This document shows, in pieces, positions 6,956 to 19,300 of a stretch of DNA of 26,290 nt. The DNA lies in IMG/VR virus record IMGVR_UViG_3300037189_030513, positions 1-26,290 of that record; one strand, written 5' to 3'. Below the pieces are notes generated by a model that made no database searches, was not told the DNA's origin, and saw only the letters and a list, made by a program, of their open reading frames with translations. The DNA comes from a virus. Numbering within the stretch: position 1 is the first letter of the stretch; every line of letters begins with the position of its first letter. A program made the translations under genes and the position numbers.

Positions 6956-9900
6956 ATGTCATCTACCGACAGACAGAATAGATTACTCGTAGCCGAAGAT
7001 TGGAAAAGAATCTATCAAAGCTATAGAAATGCTGATTTTCAAAGTTATGATTTTGAAAATTTGCGTAGGATAATGGTAGATTATCTTAGACAAAATTATC
7101 CAGAAGATTTCAATGATTATATCGAAAGCAGTGAGTATCTAGCATTAATAGATATGATTGCTTTTTTGGGGCAAAGTATTGCATTTAGGGTAGACTTGAA
7201 TGCTCGTGAAAATTTTTTAGAATTAGCAGAACGTAGAGAAAGTGTTTTAAGACTGTCTAGAATGTTGGGCTATAATGCTAAACGTAATCAAGCAGCCAAT
7301 GGTCTATTAAAATTCACCAGTATTTCTACTACACAACCAGTAATAGATAGTAATGGTAGAAATTTATCAGGTCAAGAGATAATTTGGAACGATACTGCTA
7401 ATACCAACTGGTATGATCAGTTTATCAAAGTTATTAATTCTGCTATGCCTGTAAATAAACAGTTTGGCAATCCAGAAAGTAAAGCAGTAGTATATAATAT
7501 ACCTACCGAACAGTATAGAGTTCAGTCATCCAGTAAAAAAGTCGCTGTATACGGGTTTACTAAAGTGGTAGATGGAAGAAATATGAACTTTGAAATAGTT
7601 AGCACTATCATCAAAGATGGTATGGATATTGTAGAGGATCCTCCGCAGGCGGGCAAAAACTTGGCATTTGTCTATAGAGATGACGGTCGTGGAGCAGCCA
7701 GTCAGACCAATGGATTTTTTTTACATTTTAGACAAGGCAGCCTAAGTACTGGTTCTTTTTCAATTGACAAGCCCAGCACCAATGAAATAGTCGATATTGA
7801 TGCACCTAATATCAATGACACTGATGTGTGGTTATATAAATTAGATGTCAACGGAATAGAACAAGAATATTGGGCCAAAGTTTCTAGTTTTGAGGGCAAT
7901 AATATAATTTATAATAGTTTAAAAAAGAATATTAGAAATATCTATGGTGTTGTTACTAGAGCAGATGATAGGATTAGTTTAACTTTTAGTGATGGCACAT
8001 TTGGCACATTGCCATCAGGAACTTTTAGAGTATATTATCGTGTGAGTAATGGTCTTAGCTATTCTATAAATCCTAAAAGTATAAAAAATGTTTCAATTTC
8101 TGTTCCTTATATTTCTGGCAAAGGTCAAGTAGAAACTTTAACTATTACTTTGGGCTTGCAATCTTCGATCACCAATAGTTCTTTAAGTGAAAGTAATACC
8201 GAAATTAAGTCTAAAGCACCTGCTACATATTATACACAAAATCGTATGATCACAGCAGAAGACTATAATATCAGTCCTTTAAGCGTTAATCAGGACGTGG
8301 CTAAAATAAAAACAGTCAATAGATCTAGTAGTGGGATTAATAGATATTTTGATCTCAATGATCCGACTGGCAAATATAGTAGTACCAATTTATTTGGCGA
8401 TGATGGAGTCCTTTATAAGGAACAATATGAAGATGAATTTAGATTTACATACATAAGTAAAACAGATATAGAAGCAGTGATCTATAATCAAGTATTGGAT
8501 TTTATTAAAGATGTCAATATACGTAACTTCTATTATGATAATTTTGGAAAAATAACTGTTACAGCTAATTCTTATTTTTGGAATCAAGTAACACAAGACA
8601 CCAATCAAAGTACTGGTTATTTTACAAACCAATTAAATTTAATTACCGGTTATAGACTTGGAAATGATTTAAAAAATTTAGAACCAGGCGCTTTATTCAA
8701 ATTTGTTCCTCCCGCAGGAAAGGTTTTTTTAAAAACTAATAGAAATGCTTTAGTGACAGGAACAACAGCTATTCCAAATTCAGTTGAATATCTTTGGGCC
8801 AAAGTGGTCAATGTGAGTGAAAATGGGGAAGTTGCTGTACTGGCTAATGGTCAAGGTCCTGTAACCCTCAGTATAGAAATTCCGTCAACGGCAATATTAG
8901 TGGAAATTATTCCAAAATGGCGCACTAGTCTAGATACTACGGTTATATCTGATATGATAGATTTGATTTTTTCTAATAAGCCTTTTGGTTTAAGATATAA
9001 TTTAAACACTAAATCGTGGGTGATAATATATGAAACAAATTTATCAATAAAGGATTTGTTTAATATTGGTAGGGCCGGGGACGTCAGTAATCAAAAGTTA
9101 GACAGCAGTTGGTTAATTTTATTTACTACTGACACAGAGAATTATACAGTCAAATCAAGAAAATTAAAATATATTTTTGAAAGTGATCGTCAAATAAGAT
9201 TTTATTTTGACGCCAATCAAAAAGTTTATGATAACAGAACTAATAAAGTAGTTAAGGATCAAATTACTATACTTGATATCAACACTGAACCGGACAGTAC
9301 TAGCCCTTTTGGTTATAATTTAAATTGGGAAATAAGCAAAGAGTTTTTAGGAACAGACGGTTTTGTGGATACTAAAAAAATCGAATTAAATTTTAATGAT
9401 CGTAATGATGATGGCATAGTTGATGATCCTGATATTTTTGATATTATTGTGGCCCCTAATGCTGATCAATCAAAATATATAATTTTAGAAAGATACGAGA
9501 CAATTAATGGACAATTAGACTATAGATATATTAAAAATGACAATTTGATTAAAATTAAATTTAGTTTAGATGATGTTACAGTTCTTGAAAAAGTAAATGG
9601 TCAATATTTTTATTTTATCACTACAGACACTATTGCTCGGTGGGACAATGGAAGATTTGTTTCTAATTTAAATTATAAAGTATATCAAGGAAGAGAAAAT
9701 TTAAAATTTCAATATGTGCATAGTGCAGATTATGAATCAAGAATAGATCCCGGACAAACTAATATTATGGATCTATTTGTGATGACTAAACAATATGACT
9801 TAGAATTTAGAAAATGGTTAACCGGGAATCTCACTGAGGAGCCTCTTCCGCCTAGTTCGGATCAATTAAGTTTGATGCTGTCACCGTCATTGAATAATAT

Positions 9901-10375
9901 CAAGGCTATGAGTGATGAGATTGTTTATCATCCTGTTAAATATAAGGTATTGTTTGGTCCAAAAGCCAGTTTAAATTTAAGAGCCACCTTTAAATTAATT
10001 AAAAATCTAGAGCAAACTATCAGTGATAATCAACTAAAAACAAATGTATTATCAGCAATTAACGAATTTTTTGCTTTGGAAAATTGGGATTTTGGAGATA
10101 GTTTTTATTTTAGTGAACTAGTAGCATATGTTATGGCTAGGACAGCGCCATTTTTATCTAACATGGTCATAGTTCCAAGGCAATCTAACTTATTTTTTGG
10201 AAGTTTATTTGAAATTAGAGCTGAAAGTGATCAAATTTTTATCAATGGCACCACCAGTGATGACATTGAGATCATTTCTGCTATTACAGCTTATACAATT
10301 TCCTCAGAAGGATCTATCAGTTCTGCTAACTCAACTCTATCGCAACAAAATATTACAAGTCAAGGAGTATCATAA
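6956..10375 (+). CDS. 6: gp6-like baseplate wedge protein
   Basis: A 1139-residue wedge protein. In T4, gp6 dimers form the continuous inner ring that ties the six wedges together and moves during contraction. Recognition rests on the N-terminus (about 20-120): FENLRRIMVDYLRQNYPEDF, SSEYLALIDMIAFLGQSIAF, RVDLNARENFLELAERRESV and a Leu-Gly-Tyr-Asn-Ala-Lys motif, all typical of T4-like gp6. A baseplate J-like core follows (about 330-560, with KAPATYYTQNRMITAEDYN). The C-terminus (about 1005-1090) has NLRATFKLIKNLEQ and FGDSFYFSELVAYVMART, a gp6/J-type end. At 1139 residues it is far longer than T4 gp6 (660); the extra length is mainly a beta-rich section at about 560-960 that includes an EF-hand-like loop (815-826). 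Its stop overlaps the giant gene's ATG in TAATG. Confidence 0.93.
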   Translation: MSSTDRQNRLLVAEDWKRIYQSYRNADFQSYDFENLRRIMVDYLRQNYPEDFNDYIESSEYLALIDMIAFLGQSIAFRVDLNARENFLELAERRESVLRLSRMLGYNAKRNQAANGLLKFTSISTTQPVIDSNGRNLSGQEIIWNDTANTNWYDQFIKVINSAMPVNKQFGNPESKAVVYNIPTEQYRVQSSSKKVAVYGFTKVVDGRNMNFEIVSTIIKDGMDIVEDPPQAGKNLAFVYRDDGRGAASQTNGFFLHFRQGSLSTGSFSIDKPSTNEIVDIDAPNINDTDVWLYKLDVNGIEQEYWAKVSSFEGNNIIYNSLKKNIRNIYGVVTRADDRISLTFSDGTFGTLPSGTFRVYYRVSNGLSYSINPKSIKNVSISVPYISGKGQVETLTITLGLQSSITNSSLSESNTEIKSKAPATYYTQNRMITAEDYNISPLSVNQDVAKIKTVNRSSSGINRYFDLNDPTGKYSSTNLFGDDGVLYKEQYEDEFRFTYISKTDIEAVIYNQVLDFIKDVNIRNFYYDNFGKITVTANSYFWNQVTQDTNQSTGYFTNQLNLITGYRLGNDLKNLEPGALFKFVPPAGKVFLKTNRNALVTGTTAIPNSVEYLWAKVVNVSENGEVAVLANGQGPVTLSIEIPSTAILVEIIPKWRTSLDTTVISDMIDLIFSNKPFGLRYNLNTKSWVIIYETNLSIKDLFNIGRAGDVSNQKLDSSWLILFTTDTENYTVKSRKLKYIFESDRQIRFYFDANQKVYDNRTNKVVKDQITILDINTEPDSTSPFGYNLNWEISKEFLGTDGFVDTKKIELNFNDRNDDGIVDDPDIFDIIVAPNADQSKYIILERYETINGQLDYRYIKNDNLIKIKFSLDDVTVLEKVNGQYFYFITTDTIARWDNGRFVSNLNYKVYQGRENLKFQYVHSADYESRIDPGQTNIMDLFVMTKQYDLEFRKWLTGNLTEEPLPPSSDQLSLMLSPSLNNIKAMSDEIVYHPVKYKVLFGPKASLNLRATFKLIKNLEQTISDNQLKTNVLSAINEFFALENWDFGDSFYFSELVAYVMARTAPFLSNMVIVPRQSNLFFGSLFEIRAESDQIFINGTTSDDIEIISAITAYTISSEGSISSANSTLSQQNITSQGVS
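9398..9433 (+). other. EF-hand/dockerin-like calcium loop encoded within gp6
   Basis: Residues 815-826 of gp6 read DRNDDGIVDDPD, which fits the 12-residue calcium loop: acidic or Asn side chains at positions 1, 3, 5, 9 and 12, Gly at 6, aliphatic at 8. It stands alone, so it may be a single structural calcium site. Binding is inferred from the pattern only. Confidence 0.6.
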
Positions 10376-13300
10376 TGTCTGAAAACCAATCAGAAAATGC
10401 TCCTCCTATTAACTCTAATGAAAAAAGAAAAACTGAAACTTTATTACCTAGGTTTTATAGATCTGACAGTAATAAAAAATTTATTGCTGGAACAATAGAT
10501 CAGTTAGTTCAAACCGGAACAGTTAAAAGACTCAACGGTTTTGTTGGTAGGGAAAATTCTAAGTCAGCTATGGGTGACGATATTTACTTAGAAGAACCCA
10601 TAGTGGAAAGACAAAATTATCAATTAGAACCAAGTTTGGTCATTGAGGACGCTTTAGGAAATGTAACATATTTTAAAGATTATTTAGATTACTTACATAG
10701 TATAAATGTTTTAGGTGGAATTAACAGTAATCATCAAAAACTTAATCAACAAGAATTTTATAGTTGGGAACCTCATATAGATTGGGATAAAATTGTTAAT
10801 TTTTTACATTACTATTGGTTACCATTTGGTCCTAAAACTATAACAGTTTATGGTCAGCAACAAAAAATAACTAGTACTTTTAAAGTAACACTATCTGATG
10901 AAGGTGATAATAGAGCATATCTTTTTACACCAGACGGTTTAACTAGAAATCCAGTGCTAACTTTATATCGTGGACAGACATATCGTTTTGAAATAAACAC
11001 ACCTTCGGAACCATTGAGTATTAAAATACAACGTGAACCAGGTAGTTCAAATAGATACCTAGATGTTGATAATTTTGCTGTAGAAAATGGGACGATAACA
11101 TTTACTGTTCCTTTAAAAAGCAGTGATGTACTTTATTATTGTAGTGAAAATTCAGATGATACTTCTGGAACTATTAAAATTTTTGATATAACAGAAAATA
11201 CAGCCATAGATGTTGAAAATGAAATAGTAAACAAAAAAAATTATACATTATCTAACGGAATATCCTTAAGTAATGGAATGAAGGTGGATTTTAAAGGTCG
11301 TGTTACCCCTAGTTCCTATAGTGAAGGTGCTTTTTACGTGGACGGGGTAGGTGATCGAATTCAACTTATTCCAGAAAAACAACTAGAAATTGTAGCTCCA
11401 TATACTACAGCATTCAATGTAAGTTTTGGAGACACTGGCTTTGACGATTTGCCATTTAACGAAGTTGTATATTCCCCAACTCAAAAAGATTATATTACAA
11501 TTAATAGAGCTAGTTTAGATAGAAATCCTTGGTCTCGATATAATCGTTGGTTTCATCAGGATGTTATTCAAAAAACAGCAGATTACTTTGAAGTACCAGC
11601 GGTGTTTGATCAAAATCAACGAGCCAAAAGACCTATTATAGAATTTAATGCCAACTTAAAATTGTTTAATTTTGGAACAATATTTAAAAACGATGTGGAT
11701 TTAGTTGATGATTTTACTAATGATGTTTTTTCTATTATAGAAGGATCATTAGGATACAATATTGACGGTGTTCAATTGGCCGATGGACAACGTATATTAT
11801 TTACAAATGACAAAGATCCCTTGGTAATTAATAAAATTTATAGAGTGGAATTTATCACTATTCATGACAACGATAAGTCAAGTCGAAGAATTCATTTAGC
11901 AGAGGAATCAGATAGTAAACCTTTGTTGGAAGAACTTATCTTAATCAAAAATGGAAATTCCTATAAAAATAAACACTTATGGTATAATGGTTCCACATGG
12001 GTAGTGGGTCAAATTAAAACAGGCCAAAATCAACAGCCTTTATTTGATTTATTTGATAAAGATCAAGTCAACTTAAAAGATTCAGACAAATATGAAGGTA
12101 GTAATTTTTCAGGAAATAAAATATTTTCTTATAAAATAGGTTCTGGTACTATAGATAAAGAATTAGGGTTTGCACTAAGTTATAAAAATATCAATAACGT
12201 GGGCGATATTGTTTTTAATTACAATTTGTTACAAGAAAATTTTTCTTATAAAGAACAAACTAGAGTAATAACTGAAAATACAGATAATAAATTTCTTAAA
12301 AAATATTCTAATTTAGGGGTAGAATATACTAATGGTTGGACTAAAAATACCTTAAAAAATGTTCAACCCATTGTAAGAATTTACAAAAATAATACTGTAG
12401 AAAAATTAATAGATGGCATAAAAACAAAAGTTCAGTTAGTTAATAATTTTCCCATAGATGTATACAATGATATTACTGACCTTGATGATCTTTTAGTAAA
12501 AGTTTATATAAACGGTAAACGAATTGATAAACAATTATTTTCTATAAATGATGGAGTAAATTATAAAGAAGTAGTATTGACTACAGATACTCAATCAAAC
12601 GATGTAGTAACATTAAGATGTTATGCCAAACAAAATAAAAACAATAATGGTTATTACGAATTTCCTATTAATTTACAAAATAATCCATTAAACAATAATA
12701 TTAACGATTTTACTTTAGGTGAAGTAATTGATCATGTGTATTCCATTGTGGATAATTTAGACAATTTTCAAGGTCAATACCCAGGCGTAAGTAATTTACG
12801 AGATATAGGAAGTCTTAGTAGTTATGGCACCAAATTCATTCAACATAGCGGAAGTCTAAATTTATCATTATATCATTTAACTAATAACAATGCTAACATA
12901 ATATCAGCATTAGAAAAAGCTAGAGATGATTTTGGTACTTTTAAAAGAAATTTTATAAACTATACTTCTCTTTTAACGAATGAAATAGCTGTTAAACAAG
13001 CAGTTGATTTAATTTTATTTGAAATTAATCAGGGAAAACCTAAAAATGCTCCCTATTATTTTAGCGATATGCTAGCTTATGGTGCAGCTAGGCAAACAGA
13101 CTTTACGATATATGACTATAGAAGTAACAAATATCCTCTTAATAACATTTTTACACTAAACACCTTAAGTAATAAATCTGTTAATATTTATTTGAACAAA
13201 GTACAATTATTACATGAAAGAGATTATATATTTAGACTGGACGGATTTATAGAAATATTATGTTCTATAAAAGAAGATGACATTTTAACAGTTTATGAAT

Positions 13301-16300
13301 ATGAATCAACTGATGGATGTTACATTCCATCCTCACCGACAAGTTTAGGGTTATATCCAAAATTTGAACCAAAAATTTATTTAGATACCACTCTACTTGA
13401 ACCACAAAATGTAATTCAAGGTCATGATGGAAGTATTATACTGGCTTTTAATGATTATAGAGACGACTTAATTTTAGAATTAGAAAAAAGGTTTTTTAAT
13501 AATATTAAAAGCAACTATGACCCAACTATTTTAGACATTTATGACTTTATACCTGGTGCCAATAGACCTACAATTTATACTATAGATGAATTTAATCAAA
13601 TTCTTGCACCTAATTTTTACCAATGGACTGGTCTAATTGATAAAGATTTTACCAAACCATTAAAATTTGATTTACGAAATCCATTTACTTATAATTATAA
13701 AGAAACACTAAGTATAGATGGCACCAGTCTTCCTAGTTTCTGGCGTGGAATTTACAAATGGTACTTTGATACAGATCGTATCCATTTGACACCTTGGGAA
13801 AGTTTGGGTTTTAGTGTTCAGCCAAAATGGTGGGAGAATACTTATGGTCCTGCTCCATATACTTCTGACAATCTAATACTTTGGGAAGATTTAAGTAATG
13901 GGGTGATTAGAGAACCTGGTAAACCAGTTAATAGAAACCCAAAATTTGCTAGGCCCGTACTTAATAAAATTCCAGTTAATGAATACGGTCAGCTATTAGA
14001 CCCATTAAATACTAATTTAGTACAGGAAGTTTTTAATAATAATAGATTTTTTACATATGTTTTTGGTGATCAAAGTCCAGTGGAAACAGCTTGGAGACGT
14101 AGCAGTTATTATCCTTTTAGCCTATTAATTGCTATGATACTGATGAATCCAAATCAAGTTTTGGGCCGTTATTTGGATCGATCAAGAATAGTTAAAAATA
14201 AAAATGATCAATTAATTTATTTAGAGACTGGCTTACGATTAAGATTAAAAGATTTTTTAATACCTAATACTGTTTCAGATAAAGATAGAGTATTAACAGC
14301 TGGATTAATTAATTATATTGTAGATTACCTACAAGGTGATAATTCCTATGGTCTAAACACATATAAAAATGATCTTTTAAATATTAACAATAAACTCAGT
14401 AATAGATTAGCAGCGTTTACTAGTAAAGAAAAATACAATTTAATATTAGATAGTAAAAGCAGTGTGGCCAAATCTGGTGTGTTTATCCCCAAAGAAAATT
14501 ATAAAATATTTTTAAATACTAGCAGCCCCATTAAAAAAATAACATACAGTGGTGTTATTATTAGTAAAGTTTTAACTCAAAATGGTGTAGGTTACGAAAT
14601 AAAAGGATATAGTCAAAGTCAGCCATATTTTTATTATTATAATTGGACATTAACTAGTCATAGTATCAATATTGGTGGAATTAGTGAAAGTTTTATTAAA
14701 TGGTCAAGTAGTCAACAATATGTTGCAGGAAATATTGTAGAGATTAATAATGCCTATTATAGAGTAAAAACTTCACATATAAGTGTTGAAACTCCTTCTT
14801 TAGATTTTTTACAAAAACTTCCAGCATTGCCCCTTATTGGTGGCGCAACAGCTCTTATTAGAAAAAAATGGGAAAGAATTCCCATTCTTTTAAATTACGG
14901 AACTACGTTAAATTCAATTCAAGAAGTGGCAGACTTTTTACAAGGATATGGCGAATATTCAAAAGACCAAGGTTTAATATTTGATCAATATAATTTAGAA
15001 TTAAAAGCTGTAACTGGTTGGGAAACTAGTCTAAAAGAATTTTTATTTTGGACCACACAAAATTGGAGTTCAGGAAGTCAAACTTATTCCGAATGGCAAG
15101 CTGATCAATTTTATAGAATAGATTCGACAATCTTTTATGATGGTGATTATTATAAATCAAAAAACAATCATACAACAAGTAATTATTTTGATAAAAATTT
15201 ATATGTAAAATTAGAAGAGCTAAATCAAGACGGTGCAGCAGTCATAAGTTTAAGTCCAGCAGCTTTGGGAATAAATTTAAATTTAGAATATGCCACAGTA
15301 GATGATTTAAGAGAACACGCGGGGTCGTATGAAATAGTCACAGCTGATGGTCAAAAGTATCAGCCTGAACTTTTAACCTACTCTAGAAATAGCAATCTTT
15401 TTGTATTATCTCCAAAAAATGAAAATGTTGGTATATATGGAGCAAATTTATATCTAATACAAAAAGAGCATGTATTAATCATTGATAATACTACGCAATT
15501 TAATGATTTAATTTATAATCCAGAAACAGGCTACAGACAAGAAAGAATCAAAGTATCTGGTTATAAAACATTAAATTGGAACGGTAGCCTTGACGCACCT
15601 GGATTTATTTATGATCAAGCTCATATTAATGATTGGCAGCCATGGATAGACTATAATTTAGGTGACATTGTCAAATATAAAGAATTTTATTACTCGGCTA
15701 TGAGCTTTTTGCCAGGTGTAGAAAATTTTGATAAAAAAAATTGGATAAAGATGGATTCCAAACCAGTTAGTCAATTGTTGCCTAATTGGGACTATAAAGC
15801 TCTTCAATTTACAGACTTTTATGATTTAGACAGCGATAATTTTGATATAGGCCAACAAAAAGTAGCTCAACATTTAATAGGTTATCAAAAACGTCAATAT
15901 TTAGATAATATTATTAAAAATGATGTCAGTGAGTTTAAGTTTTATCAAGGAATGATTCAGGAAAAGGGCACAATAAATTCACTTAATAAATTATTTGATG
16001 TTCTCAGTGCAGTTGACGAAGATAGTGTTGATTTTATTGAAGAATGGGTAATTAGAGAAGGACAATATGGAGCCACTGATGCATTTGAAGAGGTCGAATT
16101 TGTATTAGATGAAAATGAATTTAAAATAAACCCACAGGCTATAGAATTAGTATCTACTATTGATAAATCAATTTTAGATTTTGTACTCAGACAAACTAAA
16201 AATGACATATATTTGAAACCGTCAATATATAAAAATGATTTATGGCCAATTAACAATAATCCTAAACCATTTTTACGTACACCAGGATTTGTCAAATATG

Positions 16301-19300
16301 ATCAAGTTAAACTAGTCATTGACTCAAAATTTGATTTGTTGTCTGAGAATATAGACAATTTTATACCAGGTGATTATATTTGGTGTGCATTTGAAAACAA
16401 AATAAATGAATTTAATGATGATTGGAATGTATATAGATTTACTGGCACAGATTATATTTTAAATGATGTATCCTATGCTAATAATAGTTTAATTATAAGT
16501 TTTAATAATGATATAAATTTTGTTGAAGGGCAAACACTTGGAATAAAATCTAGTTATGAAAAACTGAATAAGTTTTTTGAAATTAGTAAAGTAGTTGATA
16601 GACAAGTTTTTATCAATATCAAATTTGATATTTGGAAACAACCCAATTTGAATGTTTTAACTGCTAGTAAAATTTTTAAAATTTTGCCTCAAAGATTTGG
16701 TACCATGAACGATGTCATGGTACCAGAGTATAGTAAATCCGATGAACTTATTTGGATTAATCGTTCAATTGGTAACAAATATGCAATTTGGAAAAATAAT
16801 TCTGTTTATACAACAGAAAAATTATATGAATCTGCATTAGATAATGATTTTAAATTTGGAAGAAGTTTAACAATCAACTTGGATGGCGACACTATGGCCG
16901 TAGGGTTAGGACAAAATGATTTACAAAGAGTAATCGTCTATAAATCATACCCTAATAGCCCAAAATGGTTTAATAATCAAACAATTTTTAATACAGATAA
17001 TTTAAAAACATTTGCTAGAACAATGGCTCTTAGTGATGATAAAAAATGGCTAGCTATTGGCTGTGTAATATCATCAAATGATGGGGATAATGGCGTTGTT
17101 AGATTGTATCAATTAGATGACTCTCTTAAGTATAATTATGTGAGGACTTTAAAAAATCCAACTTTAAAAAATAAAAATATTGATCCATATTTTGGATTTA
17201 AAATTAAATTTGCTTATGATAAAGATTATTCTATAACTATTAGCAGTTCCAACGGCACCAATGCTAGTGGGGCAATATATTATTTTAAAAATCTTGGTGT
17301 TGCTGCAAATTGGACCTTGATTACTAGTATTAATTCCATTGATGCAAATTGTCAAAATCAACCATTTGCTTATGAATTTGATATTGATCAAATGGCTCAA
17401 ACATTGGTCGTATCTACGTTATTAAATGCCAACGGGGATGAAAAGGTTTTGGTATTTAATAGGGTTCAAGATCCAAAAAAAGGAGAGCGTTTTGAAAAAA
17501 TTCACGAATTAACCAAAGTAAAACAAAGAGATTTTAGCAAGTATTGGGAGTACGTGGCACAACAAGGTGCTCAGGGTATTCAGGGTGCCCAAGGTATTCA
17601 AGGTGCCCAAGGTATTCAGGGTGCCCAAGGTATTCAGGGTGCCCAAGGTATTCAAGGTGCCCAAGGTATTCAAGGTGCTCAAGGTATTCAAGGTGTTCAA
17701 GGCATTCAAGGTATTCAAGGCATTCAAGGTATTCAAGGTACACAGAGTCTTGGAATGGGTTATAGGGGATATTGGGATTCCACTTTAGTTTATAATATTG
17801 ATGACGTAGTTTTATATAATGGCAGTACATATAATTCTATTCAAAATGGAAATATGAATCACCCGCCTCCTACGGGTTCTCTTTTAGAGAATTCTTGGTG
17901 GAGATCAACTGCGGCGCAAGGTATACAAGGCGTACAAGGCTCCCAAGGTATACAGGGTATTCAAGGTATACAAGGTATACAAGGTACTCAAGGTATACAA
18001 GGCATAGGAGCGTGGAGAGGCAATTGGGATCCTGCATTAATCTATAATATAAATGACACTGTATTTTATAATGGAAGCAGTTTTATTAGTTTACAGAATA
18101 ATAATTTAAATAATCACCCTGATGAACTGGGAAATCCTGGCCAAACTATATCTTTATCAAATAATGGAACTTATTTGGTCGTAGCAAGTCTATCAAACAA
18201 TAAAAGAATATTGAATATATACGATATTCGTAAAAATTGTGAACTATCTCAAATATTGACTGAAAAAAATAAACAACAATTAATTAATGATTTGCCTATT
18301 TTTTATGTGAAATTTGTTAATAATGAAAGGACATTATTAGTATCTAATTCAGATATTAATATTTCTAATTCTGGAAGAACTGATGTATATGATATCTATG
18401 ACAATAAATTTATATTTTCTGAAAGTGTAATTTCAAACAGTAACGGTCCTGTAGATGGATCAAACAATACCGTAATAGTTTCTTCACCATTGGAACTAAA
18501 TGGCACTAAAAACAGTGGTGCAATCTATGTTTATACTAGACCTTCTAATACTTATAGTTGGCGAATTCATCAAGAAGGAACAGCAAAAATAGATTTAAGT
18601 GTATTCAAAAAAATATTCTTATATAATAAACGTACAAATCGACTGATCACCTATTTAGATATCATAGATCCTATACAGGGAAAAATATCAGGAATTGCTG
18701 AACAACAAATCAAATATAAAACATACTATGATCCTGCTACGTATACATTCCGTTCTAATACATCAAATATATCAGTTATAGTGGATGAAGGCATGGCGTG
18801 GTTAGATGCACAAGTTGGCACTTTATGGTGGGATTTACGCAGGGCCAAGTTTTTAGATGCACATTTTAGTGATATTGTTTATAAAAATACCAACTGGAAT
18901 ACCCTATTTAAAACAGCCAGCATTGACATTTATGAGTGGGTTTCATTTAAATTTTTGCCATCTGTTTGGGATAGAATAGCCGACTCTGACTTAGGACTCA
19001 GTCAGGGGGTTAGTGGGAAAAGTGTATATGGTGACGATATTTACAGTGTTAAAAAAACATACGACACAGTAGCTAAATCTTTTAGTTCAACTTATTATTT
19101 CTGGGTAAAAAACAAAACTACGATTCCAAATGTTATTGGTAGAAAAAATTCTGCCGACGATATTTCTGATATTATTAGCAATCCCAAAGGTTCTGCACTA
19201 AAATATATTGAATTTACTAATACAAATAGTTTTAGTTTGACCAATGTCGAAAATCTTTTATCAGACCGCGATATAGTATTATCCATTCAATATTGGAATA

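Larger units (their letters stand above)
16852..18579 (+). other. Predicted seven-bladed beta-propeller with an inserted collagen/module cassette, within the giant protein
   Basis: Seven segments share a blade-like pattern of aromatic or Gly start, a Ser/Asn-Asp/Gly turn, a hydrophobic strand ending in Ala/Ser-Gly/Ser, and a final strand such as VVRLYQL. They begin near residues 2160 (FGRSLTINLDGDTMAVG), 2213 (FARTMALSDDKKWLAIG), 2273 (FGFKIKFAYDKDYSI), 2331 (FAYEFDIDQMAQTLVVS), 2589 (GQTISLSNNGTYLVVAS), 2643 (FYVKFVNNERTLLVS) and 2691. Spacing is about 45-60 residues except between the fourth and fifth, where about 190 residues of collagen-like and carbohydrate-binding-like sequence are inserted. 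The fold resembles FG-GAP or WD-type propellers; the blade count is my reading. Confidence 0.6.

Noticed and set aside
13178-13197. Minus-strand AATAAATA within the giant gene as a leftward late promoter
   Set aside because: No leftward gene or ribosome-binding site follows it; AT-rich coding sequence gives such matches by chance.
15957-16295. A 112-residue minus-strand frame inside the giant gene
   Set aside because: Low-complexity antisense of a Asp/Glu/Asn-rich region, with no start signal or family pattern.
17509-17830. Several open frames in other phases and strand over the collagen repeats, with simple repeating peptides
   Set aside because: A 9-bp repeat without stop codons opens several frames at once; only the Gly-X-Gln frame continues the giant gene on both sides.
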